Shown: piece after piece, positions 24,353 through 35,119 of the stretch
How the letters are laid out: each line of letters opens with the position of its first letter
Numbering within the stretch: position 1 is the stretch's first letter
DNA from: an uncultured Chlorobiaceae bacterium
GTDB taxonomy: Bacteria; Bacteroidota; Chlorobiia; Chlorobiales; Chlorobiaceae
NCBI GenBank assembly: GCA_903994455.1
Contig: CAJEXI010000021.1
Span: 1-59,816 of the forward strand
DNA: 59,816 nt
Direction: 5' to 3'
Notes under the pieces: generated by a model
The model's input: only the letters and a program-made list of their open reading frames with translations
Told to the model about the DNA's origin: nothing
The model's database searches: none
Translations under genes and position numbers: made by a program

Positions 24353-27300
24353 ATGGCTACAACCCGGATATTCATTGACAGTCGCGTCAATGATCAGGAT
24401 CTTCTCATTTCGCAGTTTACTTCCGATACTGAGTATTCGGTGCTTGATGCCAGTCGTGATGGCATCGAACAGATGGCCAGTGCTCTCTCGGGGCCAGGAG
24501 TTTATGATTCAATCCAGATCCTCTCTTATGGGGCAATCGGCTCGATCTTCATTGGCAGCACGGTGCTGGATAGCTCCTCTCTTAACCTTTATGCTGCGGA
24601 ACTTGCGCAGATAGGGCGTGCCTTGACTGAAAATGGCGATTTGCTGCTTTATGGCAGCAGTGTTGCTTCTGGTGATCAGGGACTGCAATTCATCGATACG
24701 TTGTCGCATATTATCGGAGCCGATGTGGCAGCCTCGGATGATCTTTCGGGAGGCACAGCAGCAGGCGGCGACTGGGCACTGGAGGTGCAGAGTGGCGCGG
24801 TGGAGCAAGACTTAACGCTACATGCGTTGAACGATAGCTATCTTTTGGCAAACAGCATCCCGACCGTAACAGGCCCTCTTGCAACAACAGTCGCTGAAGG
24901 AGATCCGTCTGTCAGCCTTAACCTGCAGGAAAATGCCCATGATGCTGACCTGACTGACATGCTCAGTGTTGGATGGGTCAGCTATACCGTTAATGGGGTG
25001 CCATCTGTCTTGCCTTCGGGAATCACGATGAACGGTTCTCTCCTCACCATTGACCCCGCCAATACGGCATACGAGGCAATGGCACAAGGCGAACAGACAA
25101 CAATTGTTGCTACTTACCAGGTCCTTGATCGTGCTGCTGTTGCAGAAATATCTTTTGCCACGAAAGTCGACTATGCGACGGGATCTTATCCAACGTCAGT
25201 CATAAGTGCGGACGTGGACGGCGACAGCAAGCTTGACCTGATTGTTGCCAATAATGGCAGCAATACGGTATCGGTGCTGAAAAACAATGGCGATGGTACT
25301 TTTGCAACGGAAGTCGAGTACTTGACGGGATATTATTCAGTTTCAGTTGCGAGTGTGGACGTGACCGGCGACAGCAAGCTTGACCTGATTGTTGCTAATG
25401 ATGCCAGCAATACGGTGTCGGTGCTGGAAAACAATGGCGATGGCACCTTTGCCACGAAAGTGGACTACGTGACGGGAGATTATCCAATTGCAGTCACGAG
25501 TGCGGACGTGACCGGCGACGGCAAGCTTGACCTTATTGTAGCTAATTCTGGCAGCGATACGGTATCGGTGCTGAAAAACCAGGGCGATGGTACCTTTGCC
25601 ACGAAAGTAGACTACGCGACGGGATCGACACCATTCTCCGTCACCAGTGCGGATGTGAACGGTGACGGCAAGCTTGACCTGATTGTTGCTGATTTGTATA
25701 GCGATACGGTATCGGTGCTTAAAAATAATGGTGATGGTACTTTTGCCATCAAAGTCGACTATGCGACGGGATCTTATCCAACTTCAGTCACCAGTGCGGA
25801 CGTGAACGGCGACAGCAAGATTGATTTGATGGTTACGAATTCTGGCAGCGATACGGTATCGGTGCTGAAAAATAATGGCGATGGCACCTTTGCCACAAGA
25901 GTCGATTACGCGGCGGGATCAGCATGGGCAGTCACCAGTGTGGACGTGAATGGTGATGGCAAGCTTGAGCTGATTGTTGCTAATTTCAACAGCGATACGG
26001 TATCGGTGCTGAGTAACAATGGCGATGGTGCTTTTGCTTCTAAAGTCGACTACGCGACGGGAGCTGAGCCATGCTCAGTGACAAGTGCGGACGTGAACAG
26101 TGATGGCAAGCTTGACCTTATTGTAGCTAATGAATACAGTGATACAGTATCGGTGCTGCTCAACAATTCGACTGGTTTCTGCGGCGGTTACCCGACCACC
26201 ACGGAAACGATAACAATCCATGGTGCCAACGATGCGCCGGTAATGGATGCAACTGATGTCACCGGTGCAGTGACCGATCTGGTTACCCCAATTGGCAATT
26301 TGACTGACAGCGGCACAATAAACTTTACGGATGTTGACCTTGCCGATAGTCACAGCATCAGCAGTGTTTCACCATCGCCAGGAGCCCTTGGAACGCTGAC
26401 ACCAACGATCACGGCTGATACGACCGGTACAGGGCATGGCGGCGTAGTGACCTGGAACTACAGTGTTGAGGCCGCAGCGGTTGAATACCTTGCCGAGGGT
26501 GAGCACAAGGTTGAGACGTTCACGTTCAGCCTTCTTGATGGCCATGGCGGCAGCGTGGAGCGCACAGTTGACGTTACCATTACGGGCACGACCGATGTGC
26601 AGTTCGTTGATTTGACCGGTGCGGTAACGTTCTGGAAAACTGGTGCGCCCATTGCTGGTGTTACAAGCACTCTCACCACCGTGCCTGCTGACCCGGGCAC
26701 TCAGGGTGTGGAATTCAGAAACATACAGATTGCCGCTGATGGTACTCGAACCATCGAAATATGGGAAACCTCAGCAAATGACCTCAACAGTTTTCAACTG
26801 GAATTTGCCTTGCCGACAGGCTCAATTGCTACATGGCGGGATGAGGCGAGTTTGTCTGCCGGATGGAGTTTACTGGTGAATACTGGAATTTCAGGAGAGT
26901 TCCTGCTTGGTGGTGTAGGATTAACGTCGTTGCCAGCGGGTACGGTAAAGCTCGGCACGCTGACGCTCACGGCACCTGCTAATCCTCTACACTTTGAGCT
27001 TGCGTTGAGCAAGGGCGACTTGGGCGACAACGCCATTGCTCCCTGTGGAATTGCTTCAGACAGTATGATTACTGCTCTTGACGGGCTTTACCAGCATTTT
27101 GATATGCCTGATGACAGCTATGCCCTGACAAGCGCCAAGGTGGCGGGCACTGCCGAAGGTAACGCGATCAAGGCCAATGATGCTCTTGCCGCGCTGAAGA
27201 TTGCCGCAGGGATGAACCCCAATAGTGGTGGCAGCGCGATATCGCCATACCAGTACCTGGCAGCGGATGTGAATAAGGATGGTCAGGTGAAAGCTGGCGA

Positions 27301-27511
27301 TGCCCTCAATATCCTGAAGCTGGCGATCAAGCTCGACACTGCGCCTGAAAAAGAGTGGCAGTTTGTTCCAGAGAGCGTGGCCAGCGAGTCAATGTCGCGA
27401 ACCCATGTCGTCTGGCCGGATAATCCGATACCAGTGTCGCTGCATGTGGATCAGGATGTGCACTTGATCGGGATTGTGATGGGCGATGTGAATGGCAGTT
27501 GGGTGGCGTGA
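24353..27511 (+). CDS. Shortened paralogue of gene 19345; DUF4347-like domain without His/Cys
   Basis: 1052 residues. It is colinear with gene 19345 from the leader to the tail but lacks the three 117-residue VCBS repeats and adjacent sequence. The N-terminal DUF4347-like domain reads ILSYGAIG and LLLYGSSVASG, so the conserved His is Tyr (24527-24529) and the Cys is Ser (24656-24658). Seven FG-GAP/VCBS-type repeats follow, then cadherin-like sequence, a cohesin-like domain (about 26705-27040), a dockerin-like pair (loop DVNKDGQVKAGDALNILKL) and the ending GDVNGSWVA. Except for the N-terminal domain, everything looks functional, so it is probably a secreted structural protein whose first domain is no longer catalytic, if it ever was. 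Confidence 0.9.
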   Translation: MATTRIFIDSRVNDQDLLISQFTSDTEYSVLDASRDGIEQMASALSGPGVYDSIQILSYGAIGSIFIGSTVLDSSSLNLYAAELAQIGRALTENGDLLLYGSSVASGDQGLQFIDTLSHIIGADVAASDDLSGGTAAGGDWALEVQSGAVEQDLTLHALNDSYLLANSIPTVTGPLATTVAEGDPSVSLNLQENAHDADLTDMLSVGWVSYTVNGVPSVLPSGITMNGSLLTIDPANTAYEAMAQGEQTTIVATYQVLDRAAVAEISFATKVDYATGSYPTSVISADVDGDSKLDLIVANNGSNTVSVLKNNGDGTFATEVEYLTGYYSVSVASVDVTGDSKLDLIVANDASNTVSVLENNGDGTFATKVDYVTGDYPIAVTSADVTGDGKLDLIVANSGSDTVSVLKNQGDGTFATKVDYATGSTPFSVTSADVNGDGKLDLIVADLYSDTVSVLKNNGDGTFAIKVDYATGSYPTSVTSADVNGDSKIDLMVTNSGSDTVSVLKNNGDGTFATRVDYAAGSAWAVTSVDVNGDGKLELIVANFNSDTVSVLSNNGDGAFASKVDYATGAEPCSVTSADVNSDGKLDLIVANEYSDTVSVLLNNSTGFCGGYPTTTETITIHGANDAPVMDATDVTGAVTDLVTPIGNLTDSGTINFTDVDLADSHSISSVSPSPGALGTLTPTITADTTGTGHGGVVTWNYSVEAAAVEYLAEGEHKVETFTFSLLDGHGGSVERTVDVTITGTTDVQFVDLTGAVTFWKTGAPIAGVTSTLTTVPADPGTQGVEFRNIQIAADGTRTIEIWETSANDLNSFQLEFALPTGSIATWRDEASLSAGWSLLVNTGISGEFLLGGVGLTSLPAGTVKLGTLTLTAPANPLHFELALSKGDLGDNAIAPCGIASDSMITALDGLYQHFDMPDDSYALTSAKVAGTAEGNAIKANDALAALKIAAGMNPNSGGSAISPYQYLAADVNKDGQVKAGDALNILKLAIKLDTAPEKEWQFVPESVASESMSRTHVVWPDNPIPVSLHVDQDVHLIGIVMGDVNGSWVA
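25166..26188 (+). repeat. Seven tandem FG-GAP/VCBS-type repeats in gene 24353
   Basis: Unit starts fall at 25166, 25313, 25460, 25607, 25754, 25901 and 26045. The period is 147 bases except for the sixth unit, which is one codon shorter (GSAWAVTSV). The array matches that of gene 19345 in number and period. Confidence 0.88.
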
Positions 27512-27649
27512 GACAGACTGTAATTTATTCTCTTAAAAATGGATGCCCGTTGCGGTGCCTCAAGGACGAATAGTGGCTTTTTTCCCCATCTTTTTCCCCT
27601 GTCTATACTTTTCTTTGTTGCTTGCGTGATAATTTTTAAGGAGTGACTT

Positions 27650-30600
27650 ATGAATATTGAAGCTGTTGCCGAGTCCAGTAGAGTTGCCTTATATGGTGCT
27701 GATCTTCTCAGGAACTTATTCTTGATGGAGGATCATGGCGTTCTCAAAACCCGGGAGGTTAGAGGGTTGGTCATTGCTGATACCGATATTGAGGATCTTG
27801 CTGTTTTACTGGATCAACTTCAGCCGGGGACAGAGCTTTGGCGTGTTGATGCCCTGTCTGATTTTGCTGATATTCTTCGTAGTGCCCTCTCCGGTGGTTA
27901 CGAGAGACTCCATTTTCTTGGACACGGTCATTCCGGGTCGATAACGCTCGGTGGCAGAGAGCTTGATGTTGACGATTTCACTGCGATTGCAATCGATAAG
28001 GATGCCAGAAGACCATCTTTGCACTTCTGGTCTTGCATGACTGGTGCCGAAGCTAAAGGACGAGCTTTTGTTGATGGCATAGCCCAGGCTTTTGGGGCAG
28101 TTGTAACGGCGTTCAGTGGTCTGGTCGGTGCCGGGAACAAGGGTGGTCGTTGGTTGCCTGATGTGTTTTCAATGGATGAACGGCCCGTTGCCTGCCCATT
28201 TGTCGATGCTGTGGCTTATGCGCACACCTTGCAGACGAATGTTCTTGAATTAAAATCGGTTGCAAGGGGTACGGGAGTCGATGTACAGATATGGCTGAAG
28301 GCCGGTACCGTCGTCGATGCAGCGGATTTGGTGTTGAGTTATGAAGTCGCAAAAGCGAGTTATACAGGAGCGGTAGCCAATTCAGCCCTTTCGGGATGGA
28401 TGTGGATTCCTAATCAGGATTCACCCGGGCATGTTCTTGTCTGTGGTTATAGTTTGACGAAAATCAACAGTGCGATCGATATCTTGTTGGAGACGGTGAA
28501 CTTTAGCCTGGTACAGGGAAGCAGTGGTTTCAGCGTCAGCCTGCTTGGCGGCACTGCGTTGACAAATTCTTTGGGCGCTGATCCACAGTTAGGTATCCTT
28601 CCGACATTAACCTACACCTCTTCGTTGGCACCGGTGTGGGATCCGTTGTTTTTCCCACCGTCAAATTTGAGTTACACGGCAGGTACGATGGCTGCTCTGG
28701 ACTTTGCCGTTCAGGCGACGGATCCGAATGGTGATACTCTCACGTATAAAGCGGTTGTTGGTCAGATCAATGGCGCATCAGCATTTGTTCCCACAGGGGA
28801 AGAAATGCCATTGAGTTCGGCAGGTGGTCATTTGACAGGCAGTCTTGCATTGCCGGGTCAGGCAGGCAACTATGTTTTGCGGTTGTATGCGGATGATAAT
28901 GCTGCGGATACAAATTCAGGGACATTGCTGGATGTGCCATTTGTCCTGACATCAGGCACGGTGCCTAACGACAATGCGCCGATATTTACTTCTGGCAGTA
29001 CTGGTTCGGTTGACGAGAATGCTCCGACGAGCACCGTGATCTACATGGCAGCGACGACGGATGCGGACAATCCTGCTACGCCACCGGTTTACACGCTGAG
29101 CGGGGCAGATGCAGCTTTGCTTAACATGACCAGCGCAGGCGCAGTAACCCTGAAAGCCTCGGCGGATTACGAAGCGAAGACGAGTTATAGCTTTAACGTG
29201 ATAGCCAATGATGGTCTCAACAGTACGACACAGGCGGTGGTTGTCTCGGTCAATAACCTCAATGACACGACTCCGGCAACAGGAACAGTAACCATAAGTG
29301 GTACTGCTACGCAAAACAAAATACTGATAGCCAACCTTACTCTTGTTGATTTTGACGGGGTTGGCGAGAGTGTTTATACGTATCAATGGCGGGCAGATAA
29401 CGTACCAATCACTGGCGCAACCAACAGAAATTATCAATTACAAGAAGCGGAAGTTGGTAAAAAGATTACGGTAACCGTACGCGTCACTGATGATGCTTAC
29501 TCTTATGAGAGCTTAACCAGCTCAGCAACCAGGTCGGTGGTGAATGTTAATGATCGCCCGGCAGGAACCGTGACCATTCATGGGACAGCAGCAGAAGATC
29601 AAACACTTGCAGCAGATATCAGTGCACTTGCTGATGCTGATGGACTTGGTGCAATAAGTTTTCAATGGCAGGCTGATGGTGGAAATATAGCTGGTGCGAC
29701 CGAAAGCTCTTATACGTTAACACAAGGGGAAGTTGGTGCGCACATTACCGTTGTTGCAAGCTATACTGATGGGCACAATACCTCTGAAAGCAAGTCAGGC
29801 GTTGCAACCGATGCCGTTGCTAATCTGAACGATGCGCCAACTCTGGTAGAGGGCGACACGCTCATTATTGGCACTGCTGTTGTTGGCGAAGAGCTGTTCG
29901 TGAAGAGCGGTGTCCTCTCTGATGAAGATGGTCCTGATGTTCTTTCCATCACGAGTTATCAGTGGCAAGCGGATGGTAACAATATTGATGGAGCAATTGC
30001 AAGCTCCTATGTGCTGACAACAGCAGACGCAGGCAAGTCAATAACGGTTACCGTCGCCTATACAGACGCGTTTAATAATCCGGAGCAATTTACCAGTGCG
30101 GCTACGGCAGCAGTTGCAGCTTCTGACCATGCACCGGAAGGTTCCGTAACTATTGATGGTACAGCAAGGCAAGATGCAACATTGGTCGTCAATACCAGCA
30201 CTCTTGTTGATGCTGATGGTCTTGGGACGTTTGGGTACCAATGGCAAGCTGATGGTGTTACTATTGCTAACGCTACAAGTGCATCATTACTTTTGGGTGA
30301 GGCACAAGTTGGCAGAGCCATAACCGTCATCGCAAGTTACACTGATGGCGCTGACGTGTATGAGCGTGTCACAAGCAGAGCAACCTCATTGATAGAAAAC
30401 GTTAATGATACCCCTGCTGGTAGTGTAACGATTACCGGCATGTCAAAACAGGGAGAAACGCTTATTGCAGGCAATACCCTTGCAGACCCCGACGGCATTC
30501 CTGCTGGCGCAATGACCTATAAGTGGCAAGCCAATGGCTCTGATATCGCAGGCGCTGCAGGAGATCATTTCACCCTGAAGCAAGCAGAAGTTGGTCAAAC

Positions 30601-33600
30601 CATTACTGTTCTTGCACACTATACCGATGGGCATGGGCATGAAGAAAATGTATCAAGCGCTTCAACTGTCGCCGTCACAAATTTGAACGATCTTCCAACA
30701 GGCATTGTAAAAATTACCGGAAGCGGGCAGCAGGGGGAAGTGCTTGCAGCAAGCAATACCCTTGCCGATGCCGATGGTCTTGGCGCAGTAAGTTACCAAT
30801 GGTATAACGATGGCGAGGCTATTACAGGCGCAGAGAATGATGTTTATCAGCTTACACAAGCCGAAGTTGGTAAAGCTGTTACCGTAAAAGCAAGCTATAC
30901 CGATGGCGGTGGTACTCATGAAAGTGTACGAAGTGCGGCAACGAGTGCTATTCTCAATGTCAATGATCGCCCAACAGGTGGTGTAACCATTGATGGCACA
31001 GCAATACAGGGGCAAAGGCTGACGATAAATACCAGTGCGCTGTATGATGTCGATGGCATTCCTGATCAAGCATTATTGAACTATCAATGGCAAGCGGGCG
31101 GCTTGAATATTAATGGAGCAACGAACAGCAGCTTCCTTTTAACGCAAGCCGAAGTTGGTAAATCCATTACGGTAAAATTTTCTTATGTCGATCTTCAAGG
31201 CACCTCTGAAAGTGTGCGGAGCGCTGCTACAGGAAAGGTGGCCAACGTGAACGATCTCCCAACAGGGACGGTAATCATTACAGGAACTCCAACACAGGGC
31301 GAAACACTGAGCGCAACCAACAACCTTGTCGATCGTGATGGGCCGCCTGCTCTTGCAATAAGCTACCAATGGCAAGCCGATGGTGTTGGTATTGCTGGAG
31401 CCGTTGATAGTTATTATGAATTAACACAGGCAGACGTTGGCAAGCGTATGACCGTTATTGCAAGCTACACTGATGCCTTTACCAGGTTAGAGAGTGTTAG
31501 TAGCACTGCAACTGCCACTATTGCGAACATAAATGATGTGCCAACAGGCTCCATATCAATTAGCGGTAACGCTGCACAGGGTCAGACGCTTACAGCAATT
31601 ACCAGCACTCTTGCAGATGCAGACGGGCCAGGAAGCTTCTCTTATCAATGGCAAGCAGGTGGCGTAGATATTATTGACGCAAAAAACAGCAGTTATACCT
31701 TGACGAACTCGGAAGCAGGCAAAGCAATTAACGTCATGGTATCCTATACTGATGGTTTTGGTCACCCTGAAAGTGTTCTCAGTAATCAAACTCGACTGGT
31801 CAGTAATACGAACGATGCGCCAACGGGCAGTGTAACTCTTGCCGGAATACCAGCTCAAAACGCAACATTGACAGCAAGCAATACCCTTGCGGATGCTGAT
31901 GGTCCTGGCCCCATAACCTGGCAATGGCAAGCGGATGGAGAAACTCTTGATGGCGCGACAGAGGCAACCTTTCAGTTAACACAGGATGAAGTTGGCAAGA
32001 GAATAACTGTCGTTGCAAGCTATACTGATGGACAGGGAACACTCGAAAGTATTCTCAGTGCCGTAACCATACCAGTTATCAATGTGGACGATTCTCCGAC
32101 GGGTAGCGTGATGGTGAGTGGTACGGCAATACAAGGGCAAACGTTAAGGGTAACGAACACGCTGGCAGATTTGGATGGCCTTGGTGCTATCAGTTATCAG
32201 TGGACGGCTGCTGGCAGCAATATCAGTGGGGCATACGGAAGCAGCCTGACGTTAACAGAATCACAAGCAGGGAAAAAGATTGCCGTTGTTGCAAGCTACA
32301 CTGATGGGCAAGGTCATGCAGAAAGTGTCGCCAGTAATAACACCGCAACCGTTAAAAACCTGAATGACCAGCCAACAGGCGAAGTAACCATTTCAGGCGC
32401 GTTGAAGGTTGGCCAAACATTGACGGTCGATAATACCCTTACGGATGCTGATGGTTTAGGCGCAATAAGCTATCAGTGGAAAGCAAATGGTCTGGATATT
32501 GATGGCGCTACTGACCGGGAGTACACGTTAACGGCAGCAGAGAAAGATCAAACGATGAGCGTTGTTGCAAGCTATACCGATGGTCATGGGACCCCGGAGA
32601 GCATCCCCAGTGCAGCAACCCTTCCCGTTAAAGCCGTGATCCGGGGATCTGCTCATGACGGATATCTTGTCAATGCTCTTGTATGGGTTGATGACAATGA
32701 TAATGCCGTGCGTGATTGGACTGACTTGAACCATAACAATATTTGGGATGAAGGTGAAGGCGAGTCGTGGACGTTAACCGACAGCACTGGTCAGTTTACT
32801 GGTTTGGAGGGTAGAGGCGTTCTTCGTATGACGGCAAATCCAAATGGCGAAACGATTGATATCTCCACGGGTAACAACTTTACAGGGAGTTTTTCTGCGC
32901 CATCCGATGCTACGGTTATCAGTGCCTTGACAACACTTGTTACTGCTGCAGTTGACGGTACAACGAATGTTGCCGTTGCTGTAGCAAAGGTTAAAACCGC
33001 GCTGGCTCTTGATGCATCGGTAACCATAACCAGCTATGATCCGATAGCCGAAGCCTCAAAAACAACAACAAGCGATGCTGCAAGGCTTGTGGCGATTAAA
33101 ACGCATAGTGCTACGATTCAGGTGAACAACATTCTGGATGTTGCTGTAAGTGTGGCACAAGCGGCCAGTGCAACGGCAAATACAGCTCAGGTCGTTGAAC
33201 ATGTTGCAGACTCATTGCTTGCACAGGCAGGATTAGCAACAGTTGATCTTGCCAGCAGCGCTGTTATCGCCATAGCTATTAAGGCAGGAATTCCGTCGGG
33301 TGTCACCTCTCCGGGTGATGCTGTTGTCAAAGCAATTGCTGACGCTTTGGCATTGGCAAACAGTGAAATTGCTCACACGGCCAGCACTGCCACTGGTGCT
33401 ACAGCCACTGCGGTTGCTGACATTACTGCTCTTGTAAAGGCTCAAATTGTTGCACAAAATACTATTGTTACAGAAGCATATACTGCCGTTGCCACTGGTG
33501 ATGCTGCCAGGATAACAACACATTCGTCAAACTTTGCTGACCTGCTGACCGAGGCTTCTGGTCAAGTCGAAACCATATTTGTTAACCACCTGCCAACAGG

Positions 33601-34915
33601 AAACGTTACGATCAGCGGTGTCGTCATGCCGGGTGAAACGCTGACGGCTGCCAATACACTGGTTGATGTAGAAGGTGTTGGCACCATAAGCTACCAATGG
33701 CTGAGCAATGGTGCTGCAATCACCGATGCAACCCACGAAACCTTTGCGTTAACTGCTGCTGAGATTGGTACAGCAATAAGCGTGAAAGCAAGCTATACCG
33801 ATGGTGCTGGACATCAAGAGAGCGTGAAGAGTGATCCTGCAGCACTGCTTCCGGATGCTCCAACCAGTCTCGCTGATGTGGTCGTTGGTGCCGATCGCCT
33901 GACGAATGAGACAACACTAAAGGTAACCGTTGATTTGAGTCATAAAGTCCTCGAAGTTGGTGATAGTATCCAAATAATTGACAGTAACCACGATAATGCT
34001 GTGGTAAGCAGCCACACAATAGCTGCGGAAGATCTTGCGACATTGACTGCTCAGGACATTGAACTCATCGTTTCGTTCGCGGGGCTTGTTGATGATACCC
34101 ATGCCCTGAAAGTGCAATTGGTCGATGGCGCCGGCAATGCTGGTTTATGCAGCAAGAGCACTACGGCAGTTACAGTAGATACTACCCTTCCAACAATCAC
34201 TAATCCTGCTTATTCGTCAGGTGTCGTTACTGCTACGTTAGATGCAGCGCTTGAAACCGGCGACAAGCTCTATGGTTCCCTTGATGGAATAAACTGGACT
34301 GACATTGCCGTTACCGGCACAGCGATCAACTGGAGCGCTTTAACGATTACCAATGACTCTGTCGTTAACCTTAAAGTTACCGATACCGCTGGTAACGAAA
34401 GTACGACAAAGGTATCGCTGCCGCCAGTTTCAGGTCATCTCATGACCGTGCATACTCATTATTGGAATAACGACAGGATAATGCGTGGAGTAACTGTGGA
34501 TAGTGGTAGCCTGACGGACAATTTGGGAACTGCAATAGTCAACAATCTCCCCTCTGGCACGAAAACGCTTATCCCGGCATTAACAGCCAGTCCAGCAGAT
34601 AAAGGCTCTGTTGATTTGCTGGATGCCATCGCTATTCTTAAAAATATTGTTGGGTTAACAACCTTTAATGCTTACCAAAAAATTGCCGCCGATTTCGATA
34701 GTGCTCATGGTATCGACTTGAATGATGCAATTGGTATTCTCAAGCACGTGGTTGGCTTGCCCGCAGCGATGCCGGAATGGGTATTTGTTGACAAGGTAGA
34801 TACGACCCCCGATCCGGTTGATCCAATCCATGTTACGGTTGCTGCGAATACAGCGGTTGATCTGATTGGTGTTTTGCTTGGCGATGTGGATGGAAGTTGG
34901 GGCACTGGAGCTTGA
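27650..34915 (+). CDS. DUF4347-like / cohesin-like / cadherin / Ig-array protein with type-2 dockerin-like tail
   Basis: 2421 residues. Start supported by AAGGAG (27638-27643) at good spacing. Residues 1-190: DUF4347-like domain with LGHGHSG (His at 27923) and FWSCMTGA (Cys at 28034). Then a cohesin-like domain (28245-28610, VDVQIWLKAGTVV), a putative Ig-like unit, one cadherin repeat (28975-29270, VDENAPTSTVIY), twelve Ig-like repeats of about 90 residues (29275-32640), a calcium-loop domain (32655-32830, LVWVDDNDNAVRDW), a mostly helical domain (32900-33590), one distal Ig-like repeat, two further beta domains and a dockerin-like pair (SVDLLDAIAILKNIVG, then DLNDAIGILKHVVG). It ends GDVDGSWGTGA. 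After the TGA the same frame continues into a stranded tail fragment. Likely a long fibrous surface protein. Confidence 0.9.
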   Translation: MNIEAVAESSRVALYGADLLRNLFLMEDHGVLKTREVRGLVIADTDIEDLAVLLDQLQPGTELWRVDALSDFADILRSALSGGYERLHFLGHGHSGSITLGGRELDVDDFTAIAIDKDARRPSLHFWSCMTGAEAKGRAFVDGIAQAFGAVVTAFSGLVGAGNKGGRWLPDVFSMDERPVACPFVDAVAYAHTLQTNVLELKSVARGTGVDVQIWLKAGTVVDAADLVLSYEVAKASYTGAVANSALSGWMWIPNQDSPGHVLVCGYSLTKINSAIDILLETVNFSLVQGSSGFSVSLLGGTALTNSLGADPQLGILPTLTYTSSLAPVWDPLFFPPSNLSYTAGTMAALDFAVQATDPNGDTLTYKAVVGQINGASAFVPTGEEMPLSSAGGHLTGSLALPGQAGNYVLRLYADDNAADTNSGTLLDVPFVLTSGTVPNDNAPIFTSGSTGSVDENAPTSTVIYMAATTDADNPATPPVYTLSGADAALLNMTSAGAVTLKASADYEAKTSYSFNVIANDGLNSTTQAVVVSVNNLNDTTPATGTVTISGTATQNKILIANLTLVDFDGVGESVYTYQWRADNVPITGATNRNYQLQEAEVGKKITVTVRVTDDAYSYESLTSSATRSVVNVNDRPAGTVTIHGTAAEDQTLAADISALADADGLGAISFQWQADGGNIAGATESSYTLTQGEVGAHITVVASYTDGHNTSESKSGVATDAVANLNDAPTLVEGDTLIIGTAVVGEELFVKSGVLSDEDGPDVLSITSYQWQADGNNIDGAIASSYVLTTADAGKSITVTVAYTDAFNNPEQFTSAATAAVAASDHAPEGSVTIDGTARQDATLVVNTSTLVDADGLGTFGYQWQADGVTIANATSASLLLGEAQVGRAITVIASYTDGADVYERVTSRATSLIENVNDTPAGSVTITGMSKQGETLIAGNTLADPDGIPAGAMTYKWQANGSDIAGAAGDHFTLKQAEVGQTITVLAHYTDGHGHEENVSSASTVAVTNLNDLPTGIVKITGSGQQGEVLAASNTLADADGLGAVSYQWYNDGEAITGAENDVYQLTQAEVGKAVTVKASYTDGGGTHESVRSAATSAILNVNDRPTGGVTIDGTAIQGQRLTINTSALYDVDGIPDQALLNYQWQAGGLNINGATNSSFLLTQAEVGKSITVKFSYVDLQGTSESVRSAATGKVANVNDLPTGTVIITGTPTQGETLSATNNLVDRDGPPALAISYQWQADGVGIAGAVDSYYELTQADVGKRMTVIASYTDAFTRLESVSSTATATIANINDVPTGSISISGNAAQGQTLTAITSTLADADGPGSFSYQWQAGGVDIIDAKNSSYTLTNSEAGKAINVMVSYTDGFGHPESVLSNQTRLVSNTNDAPTGSVTLAGIPAQNATLTASNTLADADGPGPITWQWQADGETLDGATEATFQLTQDEVGKRITVVASYTDGQGTLESILSAVTIPVINVDDSPTGSVMVSGTAIQGQTLRVTNTLADLDGLGAISYQWTAAGSNISGAYGSSLTLTESQAGKKIAVVASYTDGQGHAESVASNNTATVKNLNDQPTGEVTISGALKVGQTLTVDNTLTDADGLGAISYQWKANGLDIDGATDREYTLTAAEKDQTMSVVASYTDGHGTPESIPSAATLPVKAVIRGSAHDGYLVNALVWVDDNDNAVRDWTDLNHNNIWDEGEGESWTLTDSTGQFTGLEGRGVLRMTANPNGETIDISTGNNFTGSFSAPSDATVISALTTLVTAAVDGTTNVAVAVAKVKTALALDASVTITSYDPIAEASKTTTSDAARLVAIKTHSATIQVNNILDVAVSVAQAASATANTAQVVEHVADSLLAQAGLATVDLASSAVIAIAIKAGIPSGVTSPGDAVVKAIADALALANSEIAHTASTATGATATAVADITALVKAQIVAQNTIVTEAYTAVATGDAARITTHSSNFADLLTEASGQVETIFVNHLPTGNVTISGVVMPGETLTAANTLVDVEGVGTISYQWLSNGAAITDATHETFALTAAEIGTAISVKASYTDGAGHQESVKSDPAALLPDAPTSLADVVVGADRLTNETTLKVTVDLSHKVLEVGDSIQIIDSNHDNAVVSSHTIAAEDLATLTAQDIELIVSFAGLVDDTHALKVQLVDGAGNAGLCSKSTTAVTVDTTLPTITNPAYSSGVVTATLDAALETGDKLYGSLDGINWTDIAVTGTAINWSALTITNDSVVNLKVTDTAGNESTTKVSLPPVSGHLMTVHTHYWNNDRIMRGVTVDSGSLTDNLGTAIVNNLPSGTKTLIPALTASPADKGSVDLLDAIAILKNIVGLTTFNAYQKIAADFDSAHGIDLNDAIGILKHVVGLPAAMPEWVFVDKVDTTPDPVDPIHVTVAANTAVDLIGVLLGDVDGSWGTGA
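29275..32640 (+). repeat. Twelve tandem Ig-like repeats in gene 27650
   Basis: Each unit of about 85-97 residues begins PTGxVxIxGTAxQGxTL, contains YQWQADGxxIxGA and a TQAEVGKxITVxASYTDG core, and ends in an SAAT-type strand before a short NVND linker. A thirteenth unit sits apart at about 33590-33860, after the helical domain. Units differ in length and sequence, so the array is older than the VCBS and 315 bp arrays. Confidence 0.88.
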
Positions 34916-34945
34916 GGGGCGCCGAAGTCAGAAAAGAGGTTCGGC

Positions 34946-35119
34946 ACTGCGCCTGAAAAGGAGTGGCTGTTTGTACCAGAGAGCGTTGGCAGTGAGGCGA
35001 TGTCTCGAACCCATGTTGTCTGGCCGGATAATCCGATACCCGTTACACTGAATGTCGACCAGGATTTGCACTTGATAGGGATTGTGATGGGCGACGTTGA
35101 TGGAAGTTGGATAATGTAA
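34946..35119 (+). pseudogene. Stranded C-terminal tail fragment of a type-1 dockerin-like gene
   Basis: Fifty-eight codons, read in the same frame as gene 27650 but after its TGA, encode the last part of the tail found in genes 12007, 14119, 19345 and 24353: APEKEWLFVPESV, SRTHVVWPDNPIP, HLIGIVMGDVDGSW, then TAA. The dockerin loops themselves are gone and there is no own start signal. It is best read as the remnant of a former gene end, left when a type-2 tail was recombined in upstream. Confidence 0.8.
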
